From NCBI GenBank assembly GCA_023434095.1, contig JAEYTJ010000209.1:1-32485 (forward strand): a stretch of 32,485 nucleotides of DNA, in the 5' to 3' direction. Shown one piece after another: positions 23,969-32,485 of the stretch. A model generated the notes under the pieces. The model ran no database searches and was not told the DNA's origin. It saw only the letters and a program-made list of their open reading frames with translations. Origin of the DNA: Pseudomonadota bacterium (GTDB taxonomy: Bacteria > Pseudomonadota > Alphaproteobacteria > Rhizobiales > Xanthobacteraceae). A program made the translations under genes and the position numbers. Position 1 is the stretch's first letter, and every line of letters starts with the position of its first letter.

Positions 23969-25684
23969 TCAACCCTGGCGGCGGAGGAAGGCGGGGATGT
24001 CGAGATGGTCATCCTCCGCCGGACGCGCGGCGCGCGGATCGGCCGGGCGCGCCGCCGGACGCTTGGCGTATTCGGAAGCCTCGGGCCGCATATCGGCGAC
24101 CTGACGGGCCTCGGGCTGCGCCGGGGCGCGGCGCACCACGGGACGCATGTCGGCCGGGGGCTCCATCTCGTCCTCGTCCTGGCTGCGGCCGAGGCCGACA
24201 TGGGCGAGGCGCTGCAGCAGCGTCATGCGCTTCTTCTCGGCCTGATGATGATCGGGCACCTCGCCGCGCGCGGCGCGAATCTGGTTCTGCGCCGGCATGG
24301 GGAGTTCATCGACGCGCGGCATGCGGGGGGCCGGACGCTCCGCCTGCGGCGGGATGAACGGCTCGATCGCGTGCTCTTCGTAGGCCGCCTCGTTGTAGGG
24401 TACCGGCTCCGGCTCGGCATAGAGCGCCGGCTTGGGCGCCATCGGGCGGATGGTCACGTCGTCGATGGCGGCGGGCGCCGGCGCATAGGCGGGCTGGGCG
24501 TAGGAGGGCTCGCCATAGGGATGCTCGTTGATCGGCGCAGCGGCGAAGCTCGGCTCGTGGTGCGGGGCGCCGAAATCCTCCGCGTCGAGCGCCGAGGCGA
24601 CCGAGCGCAGCGCGGCGTCGCGGCGGGCTTCCACGGCGGCACGGCCGGCATTGGAGACGCGGCGGCCGCCGAGGTCGGGAAGGTTGTTGAGCGCATGCGG
24701 AATCTGCTCGGGAATCACCGCCGGATCGATGCCGGTGGCGACGACCGAAACCCGGATCAGCCCTTCGAGCGTCTCGTCGAAGGTGGCGCCGAGGATGATG
24801 TTGGCATCGGGGTCGACTTCCTCGCGAATGCGGGTCGCCGCCTCGTCCACCTCGAACAGGGTGAGGTCCTTGCCGCCGGTGATCGAGATCAGGAGGCCGC
24901 GGGCGCCGCGCATCGACACTTCGTCGAGCAGCGGGTTGGCGATCGCCGCCTCGGCCGCGTGGCGGGCGCGCTGCTCGCCGGAGGCCTCGCCGGTGCCCAT
25001 CATCGCCTTGCCCATCTCACGCATCACGGCGCGGACGTCGGCGAAGTCGAGGTTGATGAGGCCTTCCTTCACCATGAGGTCGGTGATGCAGGCGACGCCG
25101 GAATAGAGCACCTGGTCCGCCATTGCGAAGGCGTCGGCGAAGGTGGTGCGCTCGTTGGCGACCCGGAACAGGTTCTGGTTCGGGATGACGATGAGCGTGT
25201 CGACGCCCTTCTGCAGCTCGTTGATGCCCATCTCGCCGATGCGCATGCGGCGCTGGCCCTCGAAGTGGAAGGGCTTGGTCACGACGCCGACGGTGAGGAT
25301 GCCGAGCTCGCGGGCCGCGCGGGCGATCACCGGCGCGGCGCCGGTGCCGGTGCCGCCGCCCATGCCCGCAGTGATGAACACCATGTGCGCGCCGGCGAGG
25401 TGATCGCGGATTTCGTCCAGGGCCTCCTCGGCGGCAGCGCGGCCGACCTCCGGCTGGGACCCGGCGCCGAGACCTTCGGTGACGGCGACGCCCATCTGCA
25501 CGATGCGCTCGGCCTTGGAGAGGGTGAGCGCCTGCGCGTCGGTATTGGCGACCACGAAGTCGACCCCCGTCAGGCCGGCCGTGATCATGTTGTTGACCGC
25601 GTTGCCGCCGGCGCCGCCGACACCGAAGACGGTGATGCGGGGACGCAGTTCGCGGATGTCCGGTACCTGGAGGTTGATGGTCAT
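23969..25684 (-). CDS. ftsZ: Cell division protein FtsZ
   Basis: A 571-residue tubulin-like GTPase that forms the Z-ring. The GTPase domain has VGGAGGNAVN (22-31), the tubulin signature GGGTGTG (109-115) and NTDAQ (48-52); the T7 synergy loop is NLDFADVRAV (211-220). The core ends near 320. Then an unusually long Pro/Ala/Arg-rich linker of about 240 residues, typical of Rhizobiales, leads to the C-terminal peptide LDIPAFLRRQG, which docks to FtsA and other membrane tethers. AGGGGA lies seven bases upstream of ATG 25684. It follows ftsA by 86 bases. Confidence 0.97.
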   Translation of the reverse strand: MTINLQVPDIRELRPRITVFGVGGAGGNAVNNMITAGLTGVDFVVANTDAQALTLSKAERIVQMGVAVTEGLGAGSQPEVGRAAAEEALDEIRDHLAGAHMVFITAGMGGGTGTGAAPVIARAARELGILTVGVVTKPFHFEGQRRMRIGEMGINELQKGVDTLIVIPNQNLFRVANERTTFADAFAMADQVLYSGVACITDLMVKEGLINLDFADVRAVMREMGKAMMGTGEASGEQRARHAAEAAIANPLLDEVSMRGARGLLISITGGKDLTLFEVDEAATRIREEVDPDANIILGATFDETLEGLIRVSVVATGIDPAVIPEQIPHALNNLPDLGGRRVSNAGRAAVEARRDAALRSVASALDAEDFGAPHHEPSFAAAPINEHPYGEPSYAQPAYAPAPAAIDDVTIRPMAPKPALYAEPEPVPYNEAAYEEHAIEPFIPPQAERPAPRMPRVDELPMPAQNQIRAARGEVPDHHQAEKKRMTLLQRLAHVGLGRSQDEDEMEPPADMRPVVRRAPAQPEARQVADMRPEASEYAKRPAARPADPRAARPAEDDHLDIPAFLRRQG

Positions 25685-25770
25685 TCTAGTGTCCCCTAAC
25701 GCCGGCGGGCACGCGGCCCGTCATGATCCCTGTGGTGCCGGTTCCGCCGGCGCGGATTGAATGGTGCACG

Positions 25771-27093
25771 TCAGAAGGCCTCCCTCAGCCAGTGACCGAC
25801 GCGCGAGAAGTAGCCGGAGCCGTCGCCCTGCGAGAGGCGGCGGCGGCGAGCCTCGAAATGTTCGAGCCCCGCGACCTGCGGATAGACCAGAAGCCCGGTA
25901 GCCACGGCGAAGGGCGCGCCGCGCGTCGCCTCCGGCAGCTTGGAGATACCGAGCGGACGACCGATTCGCACCTGTGGTCCCAGTATGTTACCGACTAGCT
26001 CGGCAAGGCCAGTGAGTTGCGCGGCGCCGCCGGTGAGAACGATGCGCCGGCCCGCGCCAGCCGCGTGGCCGGAGGCGTGCAGACGGTCGCGCACCAGCTC
26101 CACGATCTCCTCGACGCGCGGGCGCACGATGCGCATCAGCCGCGCCTTGGGGATCGCCCGCGGCAGGTCATGGTCGTCGGTAATGCTGGGCACCGTCAGC
26201 ATTTCGCGCTCGTCGGCGCCCATTGCCAGCACCCCGCCATGCAGGCTCTTCAGCCGCTCGGCATCGGCAAGGCGGGTGGACAGCCCGCGCGCCACGTCGT
26301 TGGTCACGTGCTGGCCGCCGATGGCGATGCCGTCGACATGCACGCAATGGCCGTTCTCGACCACCGCCACCGTGGTGGTGCCGGCGCCGAAGTCGATCAG
26401 CGTGACGCCGAGCTCCGCCTCGTCGTCGGCCAGGGTGGACAGCGCCGCCGCATAGGGGGCCGCCACCATCGCCTCGACGCCGAGATGGCAGCGCTCGATG
26501 CACAGGAGAAGGTTGCGCACGGCCGCCGCCTCGGCGGTGATGACGTGCAGGTCGACCCCGAGCCGGCGGCCGAGCATGCCGCGCGGCTCGCCGATGCCGG
26601 CGACGCCGTCGAGCGCATAGCCCACGGGCAGGGCGTGGAGAATGGTCCGCCCCTCGCCGACGGCGAAGGTGGAGGCGGCGTCGAGCACGCGGCGTATGTC
26701 GCCCTCTGCGACGGCCGGCTCGGGCAGGTCGACCTCGGCGTTGAAGTGTTCGGAGGAGAGCCGGCCGCCCGCCATCGAGACGATGACGGAGGCGATCTGC
26801 GCCCCGGCGGTGCGCTCGGCCGCATCCACCGCGCGGCGGATCGCGTGCTCGGCGCGCTCCATGTCGATGACGGTGCCGCCCTTGATGCCATGGGCGCTGG
26901 TGTGGCCGATGCCGAGCACGTCCACCGAATGAGTGCGACGCCGCAGGCTGGCGCTGGCCTCGCGCGGCTTCAGCCGAGCGATCATGCAGACGATCTTGGA
27001 GGTACCGACCTCCAGCACCCCCACCACGCCGGTACGGCGCGGCGGCAGCGGCCGCATCTTGGGGGCGATCTCGAAGGGAGCGCGGGTTCTCAT
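25771..27093 (-). CDS. ftsA: Cell division protein FtsA
   Basis: A 440-residue actin-like protein that tethers FtsZ to the membrane and recruits later divisome parts. Nucleotide-binding motifs: VGVLEVGTSKIVCMIARL (phosphate 1, about 24-41), VTLIDFGAGTTTVAVVENG (phosphate 2) and IVLTGGAAQLTGLAEL (adenosine). The extra 1C subdomain (VLGIGHTSAHGIKGGTVIDME) replaces actin's 1B. The C-terminus GYFSRVGHWLREAF is an amphipathic helix that inserts into the membrane. The start overlaps the ftsQ stop by ATGA (27090-27093), so translation is probably coupled. Length is slightly above the E. coli protein's 420. Confidence 0.96.
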   Translation of the reverse strand: MRTRAPFEIAPKMRPLPPRRTGVVGVLEVGTSKIVCMIARLKPREASASLRRRTHSVDVLGIGHTSAHGIKGGTVIDMERAEHAIRRAVDAAERTAGAQIASVIVSMAGGRLSSEHFNAEVDLPEPAVAEGDIRRVLDAASTFAVGEGRTILHALPVGYALDGVAGIGEPRGMLGRRLGVDLHVITAEAAAVRNLLLCIERCHLGVEAMVAAPYAAALSTLADDEAELGVTLIDFGAGTTTVAVVENGHCVHVDGIAIGGQHVTNDVARGLSTRLADAERLKSLHGGVLAMGADEREMLTVPSITDDHDLPRAIPKARLMRIVRPRVEEIVELVRDRLHASGHAAGAGRRIVLTGGAAQLTGLAELVGNILGPQVRIGRPLGISKLPEATRGAPFAVATGLLVYPQVAGLEHFEARRRRLSQGDGSGYFSRVGHWLREAF

Positions 27094-28103
27094 GTGCTGC
27101 CCGCCTTCTTCGCCTTGGCCTTGGCCTTCAATTCCGCCTCCCGCGCCGCCGAGGCCGCGTCGGAGAGCCGGACCGACACCCGGTCGGGCAGCCGCAGGTC
27201 GACAATGGTGATGTCGCGCGAGAGGAGCGACTTCTGCTGGTCGAGCAGAGCGAGCTGTTCGAGCGCGTCGTTCAGCCCTTCCTCGGGCAGGCGCACGTCG
27301 ACGCCGTTGCGCAGCTTCAGCGTCCAGCGCCGGTCGGCGACCCGGATGGCGGCGCGCACCTGATCGCGCACCCCGGGAACGAGGCTCAGCGCCTCGACGA
27401 TCTCGACGACATGGGTCTCGGCGCCGTCGCCGACCACGATCGGCAGGCGGATATAGCGGGGATCGTCGGAATAGGGCGCGATCACCGTGCCGTCGCGGGC
27501 GATGACGTTGATCCGGCCGTCCTTCTGCCAGAGCGCGAAGCCCTCACGCTCGACGACCTGGATGTCGAGCCGGTCGGGATAGAGCTTCTGCACCGTGGCG
27601 CGCTTGATCCACGCCAGCTCTTCCAGCCGCATCCGCGCGCCCTCGGCGTCGAGGAACAGCAGCGAGGAGCTGGGCTTCACCCCTGCCGTGGCGAGGATGT
27701 CGCCGGGCGTGACGTGATTCTGGCCGGAAAGATTGATGTTGGCGATCCGGAAGCCGGCGACATTCGCGGCGGCATCGCCGAAGTCGCGGGCGGTCTCGAT
27801 CGCCGCCGGCATATGGCCGCCCCGCTCCATGCCGTAGAGGCCGGTGGCGGCGAACAGCGCCGCCGTGAGCCACGCCCCTGCGCCGGTGAAGGCCGCGCGC
27901 GAGCTGCACAGGCCGACCAGCAGGCGTCGGCCGCCGATGATGGTGCGGTCGAGGAGACGGGTGCGCTCAGACCCCGGCGCCGGGCGCGCCGGGGGCCGCG
28001 GACGCGCGCCGCGAATCGAATCGCCGGTGGCCGCGCCGGTCCGCTTGCCCGCCGGCGTGTGCCGCGGGGTCAGCGATCGAGCGAAGCGTCCTCCACCATC
28101 CAT
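27090..28103 (-). CDS. ftsQ: Cell division protein FtsQ
   Basis: A 337-residue bitopic inner membrane protein that links the Z-ring to FtsB/FtsL and septal peptidoglycan synthesis. A long Arg/Pro-rich cytoplasmic N-terminus (about 1-68) leads to one membrane helix near 74-92 (GAWLTAALFAATGLYG). The periplasmic POTRA domain follows (FRIANINLSGQNHVTPGDILATAGV, about 118-142) and the beta domain (WIKRATVQKLYPDRLDIQVVEREGFALW). A Lys/Ala-rich tail ends the protein. ATG 28103 lies inside the ddl gene, overlapping it by 34 bases, with weak ribosome site; the start is the least certain part. Two adjacent GANTC sites lie at 28013-28022. Confidence 0.92.
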   Translation of the reverse strand: MDGGGRFARSLTPRHTPAGKRTGAATGDSIRGARPRPPARPAPGSERTRLLDRTIIGGRRLLVGLCSSRAAFTGAGAWLTAALFAATGLYGMERGGHMPAAIETARDFGDAAANVAGFRIANINLSGQNHVTPGDILATAGVKPSSSLLFLDAEGARMRLEELAWIKRATVQKLYPDRLDIQVVEREGFALWQKDGRINVIARDGTVIAPYSDDPRYIRLPIVVGDGAETHVVEIVEALSLVPGVRDQVRAAIRVADRRWTLKLRNGVDVRLPEEGLNDALEQLALLDQQKSLLSRDITIVDLRLPDRVSVRLSDAASAAREAELKAKAKAKKAGST

Positions 28104-28990
28104 CGTACAAGCTCACCGAACGAATGGCCCTCATGGGCTGCCAATTCGGGCACAAGCGACGTCTCGGTCATTCCGGGCTGCGTATTGACCTCCAGACAGA
28201 CAAGGCCGGATTCGTCTCCGGTCCGGTCGTCGTAGCGGAAGTCCGTCCTGCTGATGCCCCGACAGCCGAGCGCGCGATGCGCCCTGACCGCTAACATCTG
28301 CGCCTTTTGGTAAATATTCGGTAAAATTCGGGCCGGCAGAATGTGGCGCGAACCGCCCGGAGCGTATTTTGCCTCGTAATCGTAGAACTTTAGGTCGGAC
28401 TGGATTTCGATAACGCCGAGCGCCGTATCGCCCATCACGGCGCAGGTCAGCTCCAGTCCGGGGATGTAGCGCTCCGCCACCAGGTCCTCGCCGAATCCCC
28501 AATCCGGGCGGTGCAGTTCCTGAGGCGGATGCTCCTGGTCCTCGCGCACGATGAACACCCCCACCGAGGACCCACCGGTGTTCGGCTTGAGCACATAGGG
28601 GCGCGGCAGCACATGCGCCTGCGCTGCCTCCGCCCGGCTCACCATGCGCCCCTCCGGAACCGGAATGCCGTGCGCGGCGAGAATGATCTTGGCCTGTCGC
28701 TTGTCCATCGCGAGCGCCGAGGCGAGCACGCCTGAATGGGTGTAGGGGATTTCGAGCACTTCGAGGATGCCCTGGATGGTGCCGTCCTCGCCCGGGCGCC
28801 CGTGCAGCACGTTAAGCGCCACATCGGGCTTCAGCGCGCTCAGCACCTGCGCAATGTCGCGCCCCACATCGACGCGGGTGACGCGGTAGCCGACACTTTC
28901 CGCCGCCTTCGCGCACGCTTCGCCCGACCACAGCGACACCTGCCGCTCCGGCGACCAGCCGCCCATCAGGACGGCGACATGCTTGCCCAT
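28070..28990 (-). CDS. ddl: D-alanine--D-alanine ligase (DdlB type)
   Basis: A 306-residue ATP-grasp ligase that joins two D-alanines for the peptidoglycan stem peptide. Visible motifs: VLMGGWSPERQVSLWSG (7-23, with the catalytic Glu15 and Ser19 region), NVLHGRPGEDGTIQG (60-74), the ATP lid and PYVLKPNTGGSSVGV, and CLEVNTQPGMTETSLVPELAA with the metal-binding Glu/Asn. Length is normal for DdlB. GGAG lies seven bases upstream of ATG 28990. The segment about 28285-28400 is AT-rich with rare CTA and TTA leucine codons, unlike the rest of the gene. It overlaps ftsQ by 34 bases. Confidence 0.95.
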   Translation of the reverse strand: MGKHVAVLMGGWSPERQVSLWSGEACAKAAESVGYRVTRVDVGRDIAQVLSALKPDVALNVLHGRPGEDGTIQGILEVLEIPYTHSGVLASALAMDKRQAKIILAAHGIPVPEGRMVSRAEAAQAHVLPRPYVLKPNTGGSSVGVFIVREDQEHPPQELHRPDWGFGEDLVAERYIPGLELTCAVMGDTALGVIEIQSDLKFYDYEAKYAPGGSRHILPARILPNIYQKAQMLAVRAHRALGCRGISRTDFRYDDRTGDESGLVCLEVNTQPGMTETSLVPELAAHEGHSFGELVRWMVEDASLDR

Positions 28991-29024
28991 GGTGTTCTCC
29001 TCGGCGGCCCGCAGGCCGCATCGC

Positions 29025-29945
29025 TCAGGCGGAAAGGCCGATGCGCTTGATCTCCCATTCCAGCTCGACGCCGGACTGTTCCTTCACGCGCCGGCGAACC
29101 TCTTCGCCGAGCCCCTCGATGTCGGCGGCCGTCGCGCCGCCGGTGTTGATCAGGAAATTGCAGTGCATGGTCGACATCTGCGCGCCGCCAATGGCCAGCC
29201 CACGGCAGCCCGCAGCGTCGATCAGCTGCCACGCCTTCCGGTCCGGCGGGTTCTTGAAGGTCGAGCCGCCGGTCTTCTCGCGAATCGGCTGGCTGGCCTC
29301 GCGCGCCGTGGTGATTCGGTCCATCTCGGCGAGGATCGCCGCCGTCTCGCCCGGCCGCCCCTGGAACAGCGCGCTGGTGAAGATCACGTCGGCCGGTGCC
29401 TGGGAATGCCGGTAAGTGAAACCAAAATCGGCATTGGCGAACACGCGCACCCGCCCCGCGCGATCGACGCCGCGCGCCTCGACGAGCGCGTCCTTGGTCT
29501 CGCCGCCATGCGCCCCGGCATTCATCCGCAGCGCGCCGCCGAGCCCGCCGGGTATGCCGCGATAGAAGGCCAGCCCGTCGATCCCGGCCTCCGCGGCCGC
29601 GCGGGCGAGCTTGACGTCCGGCACCGCCGTGCCGGCGCGGAGCCGGTGGCCCTCTTCAACCGTGATCTCGCTGAAGCCGCGCCCCAGCCGCACCACCACG
29701 CCCGGCACCCCGCCATCGCGCACGATGAGGTTGGAGCCGAGGCCAATGACGGTGACCGGGATCTCGGCCGGCAGAAGGCCGAGAAAATAGGCGAGATCGT
29801 CCTCATCGGCCGGGGTGAACAGCATCTGTGACGGCCCGCCGACGCGGAACCAGGTGAGTTCGGCCAAGCTCTGATTCGCGATCAGCCGGCCGCGCAGCTC
29901 CGGCATCGCGGCGGAAAGCTCTGGCGTGAGGTCGGGAAAGGTCAT
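29025..29945 (-). CDS. murB: UDP-N-acetylenolpyruvoylglucosamine reductase MurB
   Basis: A 306-residue FAD enzyme that makes UDP-MurNAc. FAD binding: TWFRVGGPSQMLFTPADEDDL (about 31-51), VIGLGSNLIVRDGG and the IPGGLGGALRMNAGAHGGE loop. Catalytic Ser lies in GGSTFKNP, the proton donor, and Glu in VELEWEIKRIG at the C-terminus. The protein lacks the long insertion of E. coli MurB and so is the type II form. ATG 29945 overlaps the murC stop by ATGA (29942-29945), implying translational coupling. The 34-base gap to ddl holds only the ribosome site. Confidence 0.96.
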   Translation of the reverse strand: MTFPDLTPELSAAMPELRGRLIANQSLAELTWFRVGGPSQMLFTPADEDDLAYFLGLLPAEIPVTVIGLGSNLIVRDGGVPGVVVRLGRGFSEITVEEGHRLRAGTAVPDVKLARAAAEAGIDGLAFYRGIPGGLGGALRMNAGAHGGETKDALVEARGVDRAGRVRVFANADFGFTYRHSQAPADVIFTSALFQGRPGETAAILAEMDRITTAREASQPIREKTGGSTFKNPPDRKAWQLIDAAGCRGLAIGGAQMSTMHCNFLINTGGATAADIEGLGEEVRRRVKEQSGVELEWEIKRIGLSA

Positions 29946-31351
29946 CTCGCCGTACCCGCCGCCAGCTGTTCGGGGAGCGCATAGGCCCATTGGGTGATGT
30001 TGCCGGCACCGAGGCAGACCACATAGTCGCCCGGCTTCATCAAGCCTCCCACCAGCCCGGCGAGCGCCTCCGGGCCGCTGAGCCCCATCACCGAACGATG
30101 GCCGCGCGCGCGCAACGCCTCGACCAGATGGTCGCGGTCGATACCCGGAATGGGCGCCTCGCCGGCCGCGTAGACATCGGCGACGATGACATGGTCGGCG
30201 TCGTTGAAGCAGGTGGCGAACTGGTCGAACAGCGACTGCAGCCGGGTGTAGCGGTGCGGCTGGACGATGGCGATCACCTGCCCCTCCGTGGAGGCGCGGG
30301 CGGCGCGCAGCACGGCCGCGATCTCCACGGGATGATGGCCGTAATCGTCGAAGATGGTGACGCCACCCACCTCGCCGGTGCGGGTGAAGCGCCGCTTCAC
30401 CCCGCCGAAGCCGGCGAGCGCGCTGCGGATCTGCTCGTCGCTGGCGCCGAGTTCATGGGCGACCGCGATGGCGGCGGTGGCGTTCAGCGCGTTGTGCTTG
30501 CCGGGCATGGGCAGGACGAGATCGCGCAGCTCGTGCACCACCGCACCGGTGCGGTCGCGGAACAGCACGCCGAAGCGGCACATGCCGCCCCTGAGGTCGA
30601 GAGCGACGAGGCGGGCATCCGCCTGCGGATTCTCGCCATAGGTGATGACGCGGCGGTCCTCGACGCGGCCGACGAGGTCCTGCACCACCGGATGGTCGGT
30701 GCACATGACGGCGAAGCCGTAGAAGGGCAGGTTGTCGATGAAGCTGCGGAACGCCGCCTGCACCGCCTCGAAGGTCTTGAAGTGGTCGAGATGCTCGGGA
30801 TCGATATTGGTGACGATCGCCACCTCGACCGGCAGCTTGAGGAAGGTGCCGTCGCTTTCGTCCGCCTCCACCACCATCCATTCGCCGTCGCCGAGGCGGG
30901 CATTGGTGCCATAGGCGTTGATGATGCCGCCATTGATGACGGTCGGGTCGAAGCCGCCAGCGTCCAGCAGCGTCGCGACCATCGAGGTGGTGGTGGTCTT
31001 GCCGTGCGTCCCCGCGATGGCGACGCAGCTCTTCAGCCGCATCAGCTCGGCCAGCATCTCCGCCCGGCGCACCACCGGCAGGCGCTTGGCGCGGGCGGCG
31101 ACCAGCTCGGGATTGTCGCGGCGGATGGCGGTGGAGACCACCAGCACCTCGGCGCCCTCGATATTGCCGGCCGCATGGCCGATCAGCACCTTGATGCCCT
31201 TCTCCGCGAGGCGCTTCACATTGGCGCTCTCGGCGACGTCCGAGCCCTGCACGGTGTAGCCGAGATTGTGCAGCACCTCGGCGATGCCGCTCATGCCGAT
31301 GCCGCCGATGCCGACGAAATGGATGGGGCCGAGAGACAGCGGAAGCTTCAT
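29942..31351 (-). CDS. murC: UDP-N-acetylmuramate--L-alanine ligase MurC
   Basis: A 469-residue Mur ligase that adds L-alanine to UDP-MurNAc. The N-terminal UDP-binding motif is HFVGIGGIGMSGIAEVL (11-27), the ATP P-loop AIAGTHGKTTTT (111-122), then VVEADESDGTF and TNIDPEHLDH of the central domain, and DDYGHHPVEI and QPHRYTR of the C-terminal domain, all MurC-specific. Length matches the family. GGAAGGA lies upstream of ATG 31351. A 126-base gap with no visible gene separates it from murG. Confidence 0.97.
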   Translation of the reverse strand: MKLPLSLGPIHFVGIGGIGMSGIAEVLHNLGYTVQGSDVAESANVKRLAEKGIKVLIGHAAGNIEGAEVLVVSTAIRRDNPELVAARAKRLPVVRRAEMLAELMRLKSCVAIAGTHGKTTTTSMVATLLDAGGFDPTVINGGIINAYGTNARLGDGEWMVVEADESDGTFLKLPVEVAIVTNIDPEHLDHFKTFEAVQAAFRSFIDNLPFYGFAVMCTDHPVVQDLVGRVEDRRVITYGENPQADARLVALDLRGGMCRFGVLFRDRTGAVVHELRDLVLPMPGKHNALNATAAIAVAHELGASDEQIRSALAGFGGVKRRFTRTGEVGGVTIFDDYGHHPVEIAAVLRAARASTEGQVIAIVQPHRYTRLQSLFDQFATCFNDADHVIVADVYAAGEAPIPGIDRDHLVEALRARGHRSVMGLSGPEALAGLVGGLMKPGDYVVCLGAGNITQWAYALPEQLAAGTAR

Positions 31352-31477
31352 GGAGTGTTCCTTCCGCCCGCGCGAGCGACGGGCGTGCGTTGCCGGCGCG
31401 CAGGAATAGACGAGCGTGCCGCACCCGTCACCGGGCCTTTGGTCGGGTGAAAGCGGAGCCGCGCGGTGTGCGGGGTG

Positions 31478-32485
31478 TCAGACATGGATCTTGCCGACGG
31501 CAAACACCAGCGCGGCAAGGCGCTCGGCGGCATCGGCCCGGCCCATGGCACGGGCGGCGGCGGCCATCGCTTCCAGCCGCCCCGGCTCGCCGGCGAGGCG
31601 GGCCACGGCGGCGGCGAAGCTCTCCGGGGTGAAGTGGCTCTGCGGCATCACCACCGCCCCGCCGCCATTGGCGAGCGCGGTCGCGTTGGCCAGCTGGTCC
31701 TGGTCGAGCGCGCCGGGCAACGGCACGAGGAGGGACGGGCGGCCGATGACGCCGAGCTCGGCCACCGTCATCGCGCCGGAGCGGGAAACAACGAGATGCG
31801 CCTGAGCAATACGCGCCGGCAAATCGGCGAAGAAGGGCGCCACTTCCGCGCTCACGCCGAGGCGGGCATAGGTGGCGCGCACTGCGTCGAGGTCTTCCGG
31901 CCGCGCCTGCTGCACGAGGCGCAGCCGGGCGCGCAGGGACGGGTCCAGCGCTTCCACACCGGCCGGCACCACCTCGCTCATCACCCGCGCGCCCTGGCTG
32001 CCCCCGGTCACGAGCAGGTTGACGGGCCCATCGGGGTCGAGCGGGCCGAAGGGGATGGCGGCGGCGGCGATCACCGCCGGGCGCACCGGGTTGCCGGTGC
32101 GCTGGGCCTTGGCGGCAAGCGCCGGCTTGTCCGCGCAGATGTCGGGGTAGCCGGAAGCGATGGCGGTGACGCGGGGAGCGAGCAGCGTGTTCGCCCGCCC
32201 CATCACCGCATTGGCCTCATGGATCAGGGTTGGGAAGCCGGCATAATGGGCGGCGAGGATGGGCGGCAGGGTCGGATAGCCGCCGAAGCCGACGACGATC
32301 GACGGCCGCATCGCCCGCATCAGCCGGAAGCCCTTCGCGAAGCCCAGCCCAAGCGTGAGCGCGGTGCGCGCCAGCGCGACGGGCGAGCGCCCGCGCACGG
32401 TCTCCGCCGGCAGCACATGCAGCCGCCGCGCCGGGAAACGGCCGGCATAGCGGGCGGCACGCGAATCGGTGACGAGATCGACGTC
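31478..32485 (-). CDS. murG: Lipid II synthase MurG, N-terminus beyond the window edge
   Basis: 336 codons of a GT28 glycosyltransferase; about 35-40 N-terminal residues, including the first glycine-rich loop, are outside the window. It adds GlcNAc from UDP-GlcNAc to lipid I at the inner face of the inner membrane. Motifs: VVGFGGYPTLPPILAA, IHEANAVMGRANTLLAPRV, the second glycine loop NLLVTGGSQGARVMSE, and the donor-site SRSGAMTVAELGVIGRPSLLVPLP followed by ALDQDQLANA. The HEQN of many homologues reads HEAN here. It is the start of this strand's run of mur, ddl and fts genes; ftsW/murD would be expected to the right. Confidence 0.95.
   Translation of the reverse strand, partial: DVDLVTDSRAARYAGRFPARRLHVLPAETVRGRSPVALARTALTLGLGFAKGFRLMRAMRPSIVVGFGGYPTLPPILAAHYAGFPTLIHEANAVMGRANTLLAPRVTAIASGYPDICADKPALAAKAQRTGNPVRPAVIAAAAIPFGPLDPDGPVNLLVTGGSQGARVMSEVVPAGVEALDPSLRARLRLVQQARPEDLDAVRATYARLGVSAEVAPFFADLPARIAQAHLVVSRSGAMTVAELGVIGRPSLLVPLPGALDQDQLANATALANGGGAVVMPQSHFTPESFAAAVARLAGEPGRLEAMAAAARAMGRADAAERLAALVFAVGKIHV

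Noticed and set aside
23930..25699. 589-codon plus-strand frame opposite ftsZ
   Set aside because: ftsZ on the minus strand is unambiguous; the mirror frame is Gly/Ala/Arg/His-rich noise.
32200..32230. HEAN instead of HEQN in MurG
   Set aside because: I recall variation at this position among alphaproteobacterial MurG proteins, and all other motifs are intact, so loss of function is not suggested.
1..32485. Search for CRISPR arrays, insertion sequences, tRNA or rRNA genes, and defence or phage genes
   Set aside because: No regularly spaced repeats, transposase or integrase words, terminal inverted repeats, tRNA-like ends or known defence domains were seen by eye on either strand.

Overview
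The window is a high-GC stretch of about 32.5 kb, probably chromosomal, from an alphaproteobacterium. The gene order murG-murC-murB-ddl-ftsQ-ftsA-ftsZ-lpxC-bamD-recN-...-ligA, the long-linker FtsZ of 571 residues, an AsmA-like protein, a DUF3309 microprotein and a general-stress (EcfG-type) promoter all point to the Hyphomicrobiales. A Xanthobacteraceae-like organism (Ancylobacter/Starkeya/Xanthobacter type) is my best guess, at low confidence. Gene density is high and nearly every base is explained by ordinary genes.

Layout from left to right. (1) 1-5005, minus strand: the N-terminal 1142 codons of an AsmA-family envelope protein that runs off the left edge, then a D-lactate dehydrogenase-type FAD oxidase. 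(2) 5256-5768, plus: a hotdog-fold thioesterase divergent from the oxidase. (3) 5802-10252, minus: prmA (ribosomal protein L11 methyltransferase), a UvrD/PcrA helicase and a LysR regulator. (4) 10353-13929, plus: 2,2-dialkylglycine decarboxylase (dgdA), a 611-residue aminopeptidase P, and a 50-residue DUF3309 membrane protein with its own predicted EcfG promoter and a bidirectional terminator. (5) 14022-19633, minus: a cysteine hydrolase, ligA, and a GT39/GT2-GtrA glycosyltransferase pair. (6) 19737-32485, minus: recN, bamD, lpxC, ftsZ, ftsA, ftsQ, ddl, murB, murC and the truncated murG. This is the 3' half of a division and cell wall (dcw) cluster running into envelope genes.

The genes of part 6 work together. 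MurG, MurC, MurB and Ddl make peptidoglycan precursors. FtsQ, FtsA and FtsZ build the divisome. LpxC commits carbon to lipid A, and BamD inserts outer membrane proteins. Several pairs overlap by ATGA (murC/murB, ftsQ/ftsA, GT2/GT39) and are probably translationally coupled. Two modules look like additions to this housekeeping frame: the dgdR-dgdA divergon, whose decarboxylase carries every catalytic and alkali-metal residue of the Burkholderia enzyme at identical numbering, and the glycosyltransferase pair between recN and ligA.

I found no mobile element, CRISPR array, RNA gene or defence island, and no wholly new system. The most interesting signals are regulatory: a near-perfect GGAAC-N16-CGTT promoter overlapping a dyad in front of the DUF3309 gene, an intrinsic-terminator-like hairpin directly before the lpxC start codon, dyads in the dgdR/dgdA gap and upstream of the lactate dehydrogenase gene, and an AT-rich rare-codon patch inside ddl just ahead of ftsQAZ.
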